Assembly: GCF_034366785.1 (NCBI RefSeq)
Contig: NZ_CP112932.1
Location: 62,001-126,000 of the forward strand
Direction: 5' to 3'
Length of the DNA stretch: 64,000 nucleotides
Origin: Candidatus Trichorickettsia mobilis
GTDB taxonomy: Bacteria; Pseudomonadota; Alphaproteobacteria; Rickettsiales; Rickettsiaceae
Below, one piece after another: positions 1 through 7,954 of the stretch. Each line of letters starts with the position of its first letter. Position 1 is the first letter of the stretch. The notes beneath the pieces are model-generated. The model was given only the letters and a program-made list of their open reading frames with translations, did no database searches and was not told the DNA's origin. Position numbers and translations under genes: made by a program.

Positions 1-42
1 ATACTAGGTTTAATTAATAGTCGTACTAATACCATAAACAAT

Positions 43-741
43 ATGCATAAGGTGGCGATTATTTTACTATTAATTGCTTTATTTAGCCCTTTGAGCGCAG
101 AAAATGTTGCAAGCTATAGTCAATTTAATAGATTAACTCAGCTGCTAAAGAGTAAACAAACTGATCAACAGCGTTTATACGAAGATATTTACTCCATTGT
201 TAATTATATGGTAAAAAGTAATAAAGTTAATAATTTAAAACTATTATTTATCGATCAACCTAATGCTTATATTAATATCACTGATCCTAAGTCACTTAAA
301 GCAGAGGAGATAGTGAAGGAATTAGGGGTTACTGATCTGAAACATGAAAGTGATTTCAATATTACTTTTAACGATTTTTATTCCTACATTGATGATGGTA
401 TCTTGATTGAAGAATATGATTTGCTAACCAGTATTTCTACTGTTAGGAAAATTATTAAAGTTAATGATCAACAACTGACTGTTTTTTTTGAACCAAGCAC
501 TAGTATGCTTACTATTACCAATGAGAAAACTAACCATGTAGTTTATTTCAATCTCGAGAACATTCGACAACAATATATAGTTGATATACCAACAAAACGT
601 TTTATAGCAGTAGAGTCAGTTGACCGTAAGTTGCGTGTAAAGCTATTATTAACCCAAATCGGTGGTACTATCTATAACCAAAAGCCAACAATCAATTCAT
701 TAACAGGGCTGATACTGATTAAAATCAAAGACTCTGAATAA
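43..741 (+). CDS. Putative secreted protein, unknown function
   Basis: The 232-residue product begins with a short hydrophobic segment (about residues 4-19) ending in a Ser-Ala-Glu stretch, which looks like a Sec signal peptide. It is probably exported to the periplasm or beyond. The rest is soluble, rich in Asn, Ile, Asp and Thr, with alternating beta-like stretches and no catalytic motif I can name. There is no clear Shine-Dalgarno sequence before the ATG, so the start is the first Met that leaves an intact signal peptide. It is followed after about 90 bases by a lipoprotein gene on the same strand, so the two may be co-expressed envelope proteins. I do not recognise the family. Confidence 0.6.
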   Translation: MHKVAIILLLIALFSPLSAENVASYSQFNRLTQLLKSKQTDQQRLYEDIYSIVNYMVKSNKVNNLKLLFIDQPNAYINITDPKSLKAEEIVKELGVTDLKHESDFNITFNDFYSYIDDGILIEEYDLLTSISTVRKIIKVNDQQLTVFFEPSTSMLTITNEKTNHVVYFNLENIRQQYIVDIPTKRFIAVESVDRKLRVKLLLTQIGGTIYNQKPTINSLTGLILIKIKDSE

Positions 742-829
742 AAATATCAGAAAAATTCTTTTCTTTTTGGCTTATTGACATACTGATTATTTTAGAATAG
801 AGTGGTTTCTTCATGTACTTAAGCAAATT

Positions 830-1225
830 ATGTATTTATTTATTATAGTTTTTATTGCAATAATAATTTCTGGCTGTGCAACCGTTTTTTCTGGCGCTCG
901 TCAGACTTTGCACATTCAAGCCATTGATATAAAAAATAACGACATTTTAGAACAAGCGAGATGCACTGTTATGGATGAAGCTGGAGGAAGCTATTATATC
1001 ACCAATAATCCTGGTACAGTAACTGTTACCAGATCTTCTGGCCCTATATCAGTATTGTGTAAAGCCGATGGTTATAAGCAGCTTAATACTTCTGTTGGTG
1101 ATAGCTTTAACCCTGCATCTCTGATAAATGTAATATTCTGGCCTGGTTTTTTAGTTGACGCTGCTACTGGGGCGTATAAAAAATTCCCTTCACATTACTT
1201 AGTTGCGATGGAGAAAAGTAACTAA
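830..1225 (+). CDS. Small lipoprotein
   Basis: This 131-residue protein starts with a hydrophobic segment ending in the lipobox ISGC (Cys at about residue 16). It should be diacylated by Lgt, whose gene is also in this window, and anchored in a membrane. The mature part (roughly 17-131) shows a compact beta-rich pattern with a PEGA-like middle (TVTVTRSSGPISVLCKADGY), often seen in surface or periplasmic lipoproteins. A hydrophobic stretch near residues 98-112 (INVIFWPGFLVDAATGA) resembles the glycine-rich tail of similar rickettsial lipoproteins. No enzymatic motif is visible. The gene ends just before the tRNA-Arg gene. Confidence 0.65.
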   Translation: MYLFIIVFIAIIISGCATVFSGARQTLHIQAIDIKNNDILEQARCTVMDEAGGSYYITNNPGTVTVTRSSGPISVLCKADGYKQLNTSVGDSFNPASLINVIFWPGFLVDAATGAYKKFPSHYLVAMEKSN

Positions 1226-1247
1226 GTAATGTAAATAATTATATTCT

Positions 1248-1324
1248 GCACCCGTAGCTCAATTGGATAGAGCATATGACTACGGATCATAAGGTTAGGG
1301 GTTCAAATCCTCTCGGGTGCGCCA
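1248..1324 (+). tRNA. tRNA-Arg (anticodon ACG)
   Basis: A full cloverleaf can be folded. The acceptor stem GCACCCG pairs with CGGGTGC. A D-arm (GCTC...GAGC), an anticodon stem TATGA/TCATA with loop CTACGGA (anticodon ACG), and a T-arm containing GTTCAAATC follow. The discriminator G and an encoded CCA end the gene. ACG reads CGN arginine codons after A34 deamination. Confidence 0.95.
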
Positions 1325-1359
1325 TTTTTTTATTCAATTTCACTTATATTTATATCTTG

Positions 1360-2763
1360 TTATGTACCCCCAAGTTTAATTCCTAAAGTTTCTAATTCAA
1401 AAGAACTTATTTGGATCTGCGTCAAGCTATTACTGCTAAAAAAAGTATCCTGAGTAGATCCAGAAAATAAAGACGCAGATTGAGAGTTATTAGATCCAAT
1501 ATTGAATTTTATAGGTGTTATATATTGATCTTGGCTCGTTTGCGTATGGTCTCCTTCTTTACAAACTTTCTTTTTACTCGGATCTAAAAAATATTCGTCC
1601 TTTTTCTCTACGCTTGCAGTGTTTTGTTTAAATTGTGCATTCTTCTTTTGTATTACATATTTATCCTGTAAAATATCATCTTCGAATTCAGATTCATCTT
1701 TGAATTGTATATTCAGTTTAAGTTTCTGCTCAAATTTAAGTTTTGCTTTAGATTTATGTTGGTGGTTAATTGGTAATAATTTAGTAATAGCTTGTTGTTC
1801 AAATATAGATTCTTCTGATAAATCATCGTCTGAATTATCATGATTTAATATTATTGTCTCTTTAAGTACTTTATAACCTTTGTCGTATTTTGTCTCAGAC
1901 TCTTCTATAAAATGCTCTTGCGTTCCTTCTTGAAATTTATAACTATGATAAGAAACACCATGTGTTCCTCTAAATTTTATATCCTTATCATTTAATACTA
2001 GAGCACAATCACTACAGGATAATGTAGATACTCCTATATATAAACCATTTTCTACAAAACCAGAAAGCAAATTCTCTGCATGAAAATTTGATTCACTATT
2101 GTCGCATATTTCAATTTCAGGAAAATATTTTTCTTGCTTAAAATAGGTAATAATTTTTACAGTATCTTGATATAATTTTGTTTTATTATATAAATTAGGG
2201 TTAATTCTAATTTCCTCAATATCAACACTGTCTTTATCTTCTAAGTATTGTTTCTTTAATTTATTTATGCTTTCGAAGTCTTGTTGTCTCAAAACTTTGT
2301 TAATTTCTACTTTTGTTTTAAGATCAAGATAATCTTGTTTTAGTATTAATATTTCAACAAATTTTTTATTAAATTGATTGCTATATTCTTTATTATTAAG
2401 ATTTAATTTATATAAATCCTTTAAAATATTATGTATACATTCTATTTTTTCATCAATTCTCTCTTTACAAGAAGTTACATTGTTATTTTCCTCTGCTTCT
2501 TCTTCAACTAAAGAATTACGAATTTTTGTAGATTGAAGCTCTTTATTATCTTTATCAGAATTAAAAAAAATACTAGGGATATTATATGTTAACAACAAAT
2601 CGTTATTTTCATTGCGTGCTACAGCTACTGCTGTTGTTTCTTGAACCTCAAAAACTCTTGCAAAAGCATCTAATACTCTATCATTATAATCTACATCTTT
2701 CCATCCCTCATATCTAGGTTGAGCTACTTTTCCTTTACGTGCATAATTAATATATTTAGACAT
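1360..2763 (-). CDS. OTT_1508-like nucleic-acid/nucleotide deaminase domain protein (putative effector)
   Basis: The 467-residue protein carries the zinc-deaminase signature: H228-A229-E230, then C250-S-D-C253 about 20 residues later, followed by FRGTHG at 265-270. This HAE...CxxC...GTHG pattern is typical of the OTT_1508-like deaminases described from Orientia tsutsugamushi, part of the cytidine deaminase superfamily. By family knowledge the His and two Cys bind zinc and the Glu is the proton shuttle. Residues 30-60 (DAFARVFEV...VAVARN) also fit the N-terminal strand region. About 160 charged, coiled-coil-like residues separate the two parts. The C-terminal 190 residues are low-complexity (Lys, Glu, Gln, Ser) without a known domain. 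No signal peptide is visible. Substrate and localisation are unknown; a host-directed effector or toxin is inference. Confidence 0.75.
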   Translation of the reverse strand: MSKYINYARKGKVAQPRYEGWKDVDYNDRVLDAFARVFEVQETTAVAVARNENNDLLLTYNIPSIFFNSDKDNKELQSTKIRNSLVEEEAEENNNVTSCKERIDEKIECIHNILKDLYKLNLNNKEYSNQFNKKFVEILILKQDYLDLKTKVEINKVLRQQDFESINKLKKQYLEDKDSVDIEEIRINPNLYNKTKLYQDTVKIITYFKQEKYFPEIEICDNSESNFHAENLLSGFVENGLYIGVSTLSCSDCALVLNDKDIKFRGTHGVSYHSYKFQEGTQEHFIEESETKYDKGYKVLKETIILNHDNSDDDLSEESIFEQQAITKLLPINHQHKSKAKLKFEQKLKLNIQFKDESEFEDDILQDKYVIQKKNAQFKQNTASVEKKDEYFLDPSKKKVCKEGDHTQTSQDQYITPIKFNIGSNNSQSASLFSGSTQDTFFSSNSLTQIQISSFELETLGIKLGGT

Positions 2764-3055
2764 AACAACTAATCCTTGAATTTATTAATTAATATTAACA
2801 AATTAATTAATAAAAAGCAATAATTAAAAAATATTTATTATTCTAGATTCTTAGCTTATAAGAAATTAGATTTTGCATATCTTAGTTTATGTTCAACAAC
2901 ACAAACCACATAGAATGTTTTGATTATAGGAGTGATATTCAAATGATTGGTAACAACGACAAAAATTCCTGTGATTTTGTTGATCTGAGGTAGGATATAC
3001 TTCACTGCTGTGGATAAATAAAAAATTACGACTAAGAAACAGTGCATTAAGTACT
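2764..3055. other. AT-rich intergenic region
   Basis: This stretch lies between the deaminase gene and the first copy of the duplicated locus. It holds a very AT-rich leader to the deaminase (2764-2850). A 63-codon open frame on the minus strand (2856-3047) has no recognisable homology and no good ribosome binding site. It may be decayed coding sequence. Confidence 0.4.
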
Positions 3056-3135
3056 AATTTTGTAGATAGAAATTAATACTAATGCACTTTACTGCCACTT
3101 TTTACCTTAGCAGCGATAATACTTGAATAAAATTA

Positions 3136-3164
3136 TTGACATAATTATATACGAATCCTAAACT
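3136..3164 (+). promoter_or_regulatory. Candidate sigma-70 promoter of locus copy 1
   Basis: TTGACA (3136-3141) is followed after 17 bases by TAAACT (3159-3164), giving a plausible promoter about 165 bases before the small ORF. The same boxes are kept in copy 2. Confidence 0.4.
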
Positions 3165-3328
3165 ACAACCATAGGTTGATAATACCCAATTATCTTTTAA
3201 GAATTGTGTAGGTTAAAATACTACTGTTTTAAGCAATGGAACTCGCTTTAAAACTAGAAGTTCTTACTTCTCAAAAATTCTAACTTACTATTCTTTATTA
3301 TAATAGGAAATTAAACTAGAGGTTTATC

Positions 3329-3517
3329 ATGAAAAGTAGAATAGATGAAGTTACTGAAAGAGCTTTTTGTTATGCGCTGAATTTTTTTCGGTCTAATGAT
3401 AGAAGCGTAGACAATCAAAGACTATGTATACAACAAATAATGGATATTACAGGTTTTGACTTTGATACAAAGTCTAAAAATACAAAACCCTGTCTTATCT
3501 TTATATATGACTATTGA
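3329..3517 (+). CDS. Small ORF at the head of the LRR locus (copy 1)
   Basis: This 62-codon frame starts at an ATG preceded by AGAGG at useful spacing, the only good ribosome site in the locus. Residues 1-47 (from MKSRIDEVTERAF to GFDFDT) are identical in copy 2, after which the two copies differ because of small indels. The frame runs into the LRR ORF but is out of phase with it (offset +1 in copy 1, +2 in copy 2). It may be the true N-terminus of the LRR protein broken by frameshift, or an independent leader peptide or small protein. No known domain. Confidence 0.45.
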   Translation: MKSRIDEVTERAFCYALNFFRSNDRSVDNQRLCIQQIMDITGFDFDTKSKNTKPCLIFIYDY

Positions 3518-4640
3518 CACTATGAATATAGGTCAAAGTATTATAGAAAGTAACATACGGACGGTTACTCAAGCTATTCATAATCACATATCAAATGTGC
3601 AAATAGCTCAGTCCTTTAGCTCTCATCAACCATCTCATCAAACTAAATCACCGCATAACTATTCTCAAGCTACAAACGATGAAGTTGATAGGCATTTTGT
3701 ATATGCGTACGATAGTAGCGACGGTAGACTTGATATGAACGGATTTTTTGAAAAAGGTGATTGGGTTGTTCGTAGAACTGTCGAACATTTAGATTATCTA
3801 ACACAATCAAAAGATAGACATGTTCTTTCTGAAAAGAAGCATTTGAATTTTAGCTTTAATTTGATGAACGATGAATCAGTTTCTTATTTAGCAAGATTTT
3901 TACATTGGCAAGAATTAAATTTACTTCAATTGAACTTAGGGTATAATAGAATTTCAAATCTGGGTATAGAATCTTTATTCTATAATTTACGAAATGATTT
4001 CGATGTCAGAACACACCAAATACAACTTATGAATTTATCTAATAACAATATCGGTGATTATGGTTCTAACTATATATCACAATCCCTTATATCAGGTAGA
4101 TATTCTAATTTAAGGTCTTTAGATGTTTCAGGTAATCAAATTACAACAAATGGAAGTGTTTCATTTATTGAAGCGATGGAAGCAAGACCTAATCAAGAAA
4201 TAGTAATAAAAACACATGATAATTCATCTTCAAAAACCACATGGCAATTTTTAAAACAAGCTTTTAATTATTTTGCAGATAAACATCATAAACAAAGTGA
4301 TAATGCAGAAAAGGCTTTGGTTGCTTTATATGGTGATGATGAATGGGCTGTGTGTAGAAAATATTTACAAGAAACTAGTAAGGTGATTTACGCTGGTTTC
4401 GTTAAAAAAGTTAGCGATCCTAAAATTTTATCAGTATTATCAAAAGCAAAAACATTACCTCAAAAACTAATTGCTGTATCTGGTATATTTTTACAAGTAG
4501 TAAAAGAAGATTACAAAGATTTACTTACAACTGATCTTATGCAATGCATAGGTGTTATAAACTCTAAATCTTTGATAGACATTAATGATTACACTAAAGA
4601 AATGATAGGTACAGCTTCAGATGATTTTATCTTTGAATAG
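3507..4640 (+). CDS. LRR protein with variable C-terminus (copy 1)
   Basis: The 377-residue product (from the Met homologous to that used in copy 2; an upstream in-frame ATG lies at 3456) has a polar N-terminal part. Residues roughly 95-215 hold leucine-rich repeats of the ribonuclease-inhibitor type (for example LNLGYNRISNLGIESLF, LSNNNIGDYGSNYISQSL, LDVSGNQIT). About 211 residues are nearly identical to copy 2. The remaining C-terminal part, about 165 residues, is unrelated to copy 2 and has no domain I recognise. The gene overlaps the downstream DUF805 gene by 20 bases. No ribosome site precedes the ATG, so expression may depend on coupling or frameshifting from the small upstream ORF. LRRs suggest protein binding; an effector role is inference. 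Confidence 0.65.
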   Translation: MTIDTMNIGQSIIESNIRTVTQAIHNHISNVQIAQSFSSHQPSHQTKSPHNYSQATNDEVDRHFVYAYDSSDGRLDMNGFFEKGDWVVRRTVEHLDYLTQSKDRHVLSEKKHLNFSFNLMNDESVSYLARFLHWQELNLLQLNLGYNRISNLGIESLFYNLRNDFDVRTHQIQLMNLSNNNIGDYGSNYISQSLISGRYSNLRSLDVSGNQITTNGSVSFIEAMEARPNQEIVIKTHDNSSSKTTWQFLKQAFNYFADKHHKQSDNAEKALVALYGDDEWAVCRKYLQETSKVIYAGFVKKVSDPKILSVLSKAKTLPQKLIAVSGIFLQVVKEDYKDLLTTDLMQCIGVINSKSLIDINDYTKEMIGTASDDFIFE

Positions 4641-5034
4641 AATATTTTATATTATAAAAGATATTTTTAACATTCTAATAGAAAGCATATTTTTCAAGTA
4701 TTTTAAATTCTCTGGAAGAGCTTCAAGAAAAGAGTTTTTAATTTTTAGTGTTTTAGATTTTGCTGTTCATTATTTCTTGAAATATATCTCATTACTTTCA
4801 TGGTATTATATTTATATTATATTTATAATAATTCCATATATGTCTATCGCTTTTAGGCGATTACATGATTTTAATTTTAGTGGTATAATTATATTATTTA
4901 TAATAATAGCTATTATACTTTTTGAGACTTTTAATGATCAATTAACGGATTATTTTATTTATACTATAGAAATGTTGTTGATTCTAGTTCCGAGCACGCC
5001 TGGTTCTAACAAATACGGAGAACCTCCAGAGTAA
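4621..5034 (+). CDS. DUF805 family membrane protein (copy 1)
   Basis: The 137-residue protein shows the DUF805 (YhaH-like) pattern: an N-terminal FSGRASRKEF motif, three or four transmembrane segments, a central IAFRRLHDFNFSG motif and a C-terminal PSTPGSNKYGEPP tail. By family knowledge it is an inner-membrane protein of unknown function. It overlaps the end of the LRR gene, so the two are probably translated together. It is clearly related to the copy 2 protein but strongly diverged, in contrast to the near-identical flanks, so it travels with the variable LRR tail. An immunity or partner role is a hypothesis only. Confidence 0.8.
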   Translation: MILSLNRIFYIIKDIFNILIESIFFKYFKFSGRASRKEFLIFSVLDFAVHYFLKYISLLSWYYIYIIFIIIPYMSIAFRRLHDFNFSGIIILFIIIAIILFETFNDQLTDYFIYTIEMLLILVPSTPGSNKYGEPPE

Positions 5035-5156
5035 TAATAAATGCCTTGCTCATATTCTGTCTGTTAAACTGTTGTGTAATATATAATCTGTTAAATGTAC
5101 ATTTAAAAATGATAGAATAAGCTTTATATTGTAAATTTGAATAGCTTTAGACATAC

Positions 5157-5189
5157 AAACTACCAACCTAAAAATTGGTAGTTTTTTTT
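5157..5189 (+). terminator. Rho-independent terminator of locus copy 1
   Basis: AAACTACCAA pairs with TTGGTAGTTT across a short A-rich loop, followed by a run of T. The element is conserved in copy 2 and closes the LRR-DUF805 unit. Confidence 0.8.
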
Positions 5190-5290
5190 ATTTCAAAACC
5201 GCATATAGGACTTGAAAGTCATTATAGAAAAGACGAAAATAGTAATTGTATAATAGCTGAAAAATTTAGCGACATTTTACAAGCGAATCC
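5190..5290 (+). pseudogene. Truncated copy of the 3' conserved fragment
   Basis: About 100 bases match the start of the open frame at 7954-8203 (residues KPHIGLESHYRKD onwards) with a few substitutions. The match ends at a MITE. The full version is not present here, so this is a broken fragment. Confidence 0.6.
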
Positions 5291-5443
5291 TAAGAGCCTG
5301 TCAGATCAGTAGATATAAGAGGTAATTTTGCTCACTCAAAACGCAGTCGAAGTTCCGAAACAAACCAAAAGACTGCTTGCGGTACTCGACTTCGTTTTTC
5401 CTAAAACTTCCTCTCTTATATCTACTGATCTGACAGGCTCTTA
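5291..5443. repeat. MITE-A copy 1 (about 153 bp palindromic element)
   Basis: The ends are long inverted repeats: TAAGAGCCTGTCAGATCAGT at the left, its complement at the right. The interior is shared with 41349-41500 (inverse orientation) and, more diverged, 10599-10744. No ORF is inside, so it is a non-autonomous element. It sits exactly between the truncated locus copy and a transposase remnant. Confidence 0.85.
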
Positions 5444-5613
5444 GCATTTCGGTGTTTTTGCAGTAATATTTCAATCTCTTGACCATCAGCGTCAATTAAG
5501 CACCACAGCCAAAATACTTGCCCTTTAATTACTACTCTGACCTCGTCAACATGCCACTTATCTCGATAGGCTGAACCTTTGCGTTTTCTATTGCTTGCGC
5601 ATAAACTATAGCT
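5444..5613 (-). pseudogene. IS6-family transposase remnant
   Basis: Read on the minus strand, one frame gives KGSAYRDKWHVDEVRVVIKG, then a WLWCLIDADG and a LLQKHRNAK segment. This matches the core around the first catalytic Asp of IS6/IS26-type DDE transposases (KWHxDEV...LWRAVDQDG...RRNAKAA). Only about 55 codons remain. Both ends abut palindromic elements, so the gene is dead. It shows that an IS6-like element once lay here. Confidence 0.75.
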
Positions 5614-5616
5614 AGA

Positions 5617-5723
5617 GTCAGTGAGCTAGGGACGATAAATTTTAGTGTGAGGCCTTGAGCAAGCTTTATAATACGTGAGCACAGGTGAATCACGCGAAAT
5701 TTTGTCGTCCCAAGCTCACTGAC
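5617..5723. repeat. Palindromic element between the locus copies
   Basis: GTCAGTGAGCTAGGGACGAT at the left end is mirrored by a near-complement ending GCTCACTGAC at 5723, giving a roughly 107-bp imperfect palindrome. No coding capacity. Confidence 0.7.
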
Positions 5724-5897
5724 CGACGCTATACGCTGGATTCCCGCCGTTGCTGGGAATGACATCGAGTGCGTTAATAAGAGCCTGTCAGATAAGCTCG
5801 GTTTTAATAACCAATCCATAATACAGCGTTACTCCTGACCTCCTCTATCAAGCCATCACTTTGGCTCTTTTTCAAGATACAATCCATAGTTCGGGTT
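5724..5897. other. Mosaic of repeat fragments
   Basis: This spacer holds a piece (5734-5780) with GCTGGATTCCCGCCGTTGCT and GACATCGAGTGCGTTAATAA that recurs near 48065-48095 and 48294-48340. A partial MITE-A end (AGAGCCTGTCAGAT at about 5780) and unrecognised sequence follow, up to the second locus copy. No gene seen. Confidence 0.6.
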
Positions 5898-5977
5898 AAT
5901 TTTGTAGATAGAAATTAATACTAATGCACTTTACTGCCACTCTTTGCTTTAGCAGTGATAATACTTGAATAAAATTA

Positions 5978-6006
5978 TTGACATAATTATATACAAATCC
6001 TAAACT
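5978..6006 (+). promoter_or_regulatory. Candidate sigma-70 promoter of locus copy 2
   Basis: TTGACA (5978-5983), a 17-base spacer and TAAACT (6001-6006) are as in copy 1. Only one base in the spacer differs. Confidence 0.4.
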
Positions 6007-6170
6007 ACAACCATAGGTTAATAATACCCAATTATCTTTTAAGAATTGTGTAGGTTAAAATACTACTGTTTTAAGCAATAGAACTCGCTTTAAAACTAGA
6101 AGTTCTTACTTCTCAAAAATTCTAACTTACTATTCTTTATTATAATAGGAAATTAAACTAGAGGTTTATC

Positions 6171-6359
6171 ATGAAAAGTAGAATAGATGAAGTTACTGAA
6201 AGAGCTTTTTGTTATGCGCTGAATTTTTTTCGGTCTAATGATAGAAGCGTAGACAATCAAAGACTATGTATACAACAAATAATGGATATTACAGGTTTTG
6301 ACTTTGATACAAGTCTAAAAACCCTGTCTTATCTATATATATGGCTATTGACACTATGA
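6171..6359 (+). CDS. Small ORF at the head of the LRR locus (copy 2)
   Basis: The first 47 residues are identical to copy 1, with the same AGAGG ribosome site. After GFDFDT the reading differs because copy 2 lacks 8 bases relative to copy 1. The frame ends inside the LRR ORF by a 19-base overlap and is out of phase with it. As in copy 1, it may be a severed N-terminus or a separate small protein. Confidence 0.45.
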   Translation: MKSRIDEVTERAFCYALNFFRSNDRSVDNQRLCIQQIMDITGFDFDTSLKTLSYLYIWLLTL

Positions 6360-7399
6360 ATATAGGTCAAAGTATTATAGAAAGTAACATACGGACGGTT
6401 ACTCAAGCTATTCATAATCACATATCAAATGTGCAAATAGCTCAGTCCTTTAGCTCTCATCAACCATCTCATCAAACTAAATCACCGCATAACTATTCTC
6501 AAGCTACAAACGATGAAGTTGATAGGCATTTTGTATATGCGTACGATAGTAGCGACGGTAGACTTGATATGAACGGATTTTTTGAAAAAGGTGATTGGGT
6601 TGTTCGTAGAACTGTCGAACATTTAGATTATCTAACACAATCAAAAGATAGACATGTTCTTTCTGAAAAGAAGCATTTGAATTTTAGCTTTAATTTGATG
6701 AACGATGAATCAGTTTCTTATTTAGCAAGATTTTTACATTGGCAAGAATTAAATTTACTTCAATTGAACTTAGGGTATAATAGAATTTCAAATCTGGGTA
6801 TAGAATCTTTATTCTATAATTTACGAAATGATTTCGATGTCAGAACACACCAAATACAACTTATGAATTTATCTAATAACAATATCGGTGATTATGGTTC
6901 TAACTATATATCACAATCCCTTGTATCAGGTAGATATCCTAATTTAAGGTCTTTAGATGTTTCAGGAAATCCTATTACAGAAAAAAGTTACGTACACTTT
7001 GCAGAAAGTTTTAAATCTGACGTTGTAAAAGAAATAGTTGTTATTTTAAAAATAGCCAATACACTGCCTGAAATTAAGGAGTTTTTTTCAAAAGGTTTTA
7101 AATATTACATTAATCAAATAGACCAATATGTTAGCAATTTTTCAACTAATAAAATTAGAAGTAATATGGAGGTTGATAAATGGAAAGAATGTAAAGAACT
7201 TGGGGTTAATGTTGGTAATAGTGTGATTGATGGTTTTGTAAAAGGTGGAATAATACTTAAATCTATACCAGGTGCTTTGTTTCTAGCAGGAAAAGAAGCT
7301 GTTATAGATAATCTTTTAACTCCTGAAGCTCTATATTGTTATATTGACACTAGAGAACTTGTAGGTGAAGTATTCGATCAAAACTGTACAATTTTTTAG
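6341..7399 (+). CDS. LRR protein with variable C-terminus (copy 2)
   Basis: The 352-residue product shares its first ~210 residues with copy 1 almost completely (differences include Ile/Val and Ser/Pro near the end of the LRRs). From about residue 211 (after LDVSGNPIT) the sequence is new: an Ile/Lys-rich, mostly helical region with segments such as EIKEFFSKGFKYYINQ and GGIILKSIPGALFLAGKEAV, the latter hydrophobic enough to touch a membrane. No named domain. It ends 8 bases before the DUF805 gene. The head-conserved, tail-variable layout is typical of recombining effectors and polymorphic toxins; that function is inferred, not shown. Confidence 0.65.
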   Translation: MAIDTMNIGQSIIESNIRTVTQAIHNHISNVQIAQSFSSHQPSHQTKSPHNYSQATNDEVDRHFVYAYDSSDGRLDMNGFFEKGDWVVRRTVEHLDYLTQSKDRHVLSEKKHLNFSFNLMNDESVSYLARFLHWQELNLLQLNLGYNRISNLGIESLFYNLRNDFDVRTHQIQLMNLSNNNIGDYGSNYISQSLVSGRYPNLRSLDVSGNPITEKSYVHFAESFKSDVVKEIVVILKIANTLPEIKEFFSKGFKYYINQIDQYVSNFSTNKIRSNMEVDKWKECKELGVNVGNSVIDGFVKGGIILKSIPGALFLAGKEAVIDNLLTPEALYCYIDTRELVGEVFDQNCTIF

Positions 7400-7407
7400 A
7401 TTTTTAT

Positions 7408-7848
7408 ATGTTTTATATACTTTTTAATAGTCTCACAAAAAAATATTTTCAATTTTCAGGACGAGCTAACAGAAAAGAATACATAGTTTTTACTGTTTTC
7501 TTTTTTTTCCTATTTGAGTTTTTAAAATTATTTTCATCTAAGGATTATTCTAATTTTGATATTCGATTAATGGGTTTCAAAGAAATAGAATTTTCTGCAT
7601 ATATAACATTATTTTTTGTTTTATTTATAACAATACCATCTATCTCTATAGATATAAGAAGATTACATGATTTAAATTTTAGCGGTTGGTGGATTTGGTT
7701 TATTTTTTTATTAAATATGTTAGGCGTAATTTTTTTTGAACAGTATATATTTTTATTTGAATATATCAGATATATTATAGATGCACCTTTACTTATATTA
7801 AAAGGAACTTCTGGTGCTAATAAATATGGTGAAGAACCTATATATTAA
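7408..7848 (+). CDS. DUF805 family membrane protein (copy 2)
   Basis: The 146-residue protein has the DUF805 hallmarks FSGRANRKEY, DIRRLHDLNFSGWW and a C-terminal GTSGANKYGEEP, with three to four membrane helices. It is recognisably homologous to the copy 1 protein, but conserved mainly in these motifs. It follows the LRR gene by 8 bases and precedes a strong terminator, so the pair forms one unit. Confidence 0.8.
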   Translation: MFYILFNSLTKKYFQFSGRANRKEYIVFTVFFFFLFEFLKLFSSKDYSNFDIRLMGFKEIEFSAYITLFFVLFITIPSISIDIRRLHDLNFSGWWIWFIFLLNMLGVIFFEQYIFLFEYIRYIIDAPLLILKGTSGANKYGEEPIY

Positions 7849-7921
7849 ACTGTTATTAAATGTACGTTTAAAAATGATAGAATAAGCTTTATATTGTAAA
7901 TTTGAATAGTTTTGGACATAC

Positions 7922-7954
7922 AAACTACCAACCTAAAAATTGGTAGTTTTTTTT
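7922..7954 (+). terminator. Rho-independent terminator of locus copy 2
   Basis: Same hairpin as in copy 1 (AAACTACCAA / TTGGTAGTTT) followed by eight T. It lies about 75 bases after the DUF805 stop codon. Confidence 0.8.

Larger units (their letters stand above)
3056..5290 (+). repeat. Duplicated accessory locus, copy 1
   Basis: The sequence from about 3056 is almost identical to that from about 5898 for roughly 1.08 kb: upstream region, small ORF and LRR head. It then diverges completely (about 4146-5090) and becomes nearly identical again across the 3' terminator region (about 5090-5290). Copy 1 stops abruptly at 5290 at the edge of a palindromic element, inside the conserved 3' fragment that is longer in copy 2. 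Confidence 0.9.

Noticed and set aside
2856-3047. 63-codon minus-strand frame
   Set aside because: No ribosome site, no recognised family, and AT-rich surroundings; kept only as an intergenic note.
5532-5819. 95-codon frame on the minus strand between the locus copies
   Set aside because: It is in a different frame from the IS6-type remnant and reads through palindromes.
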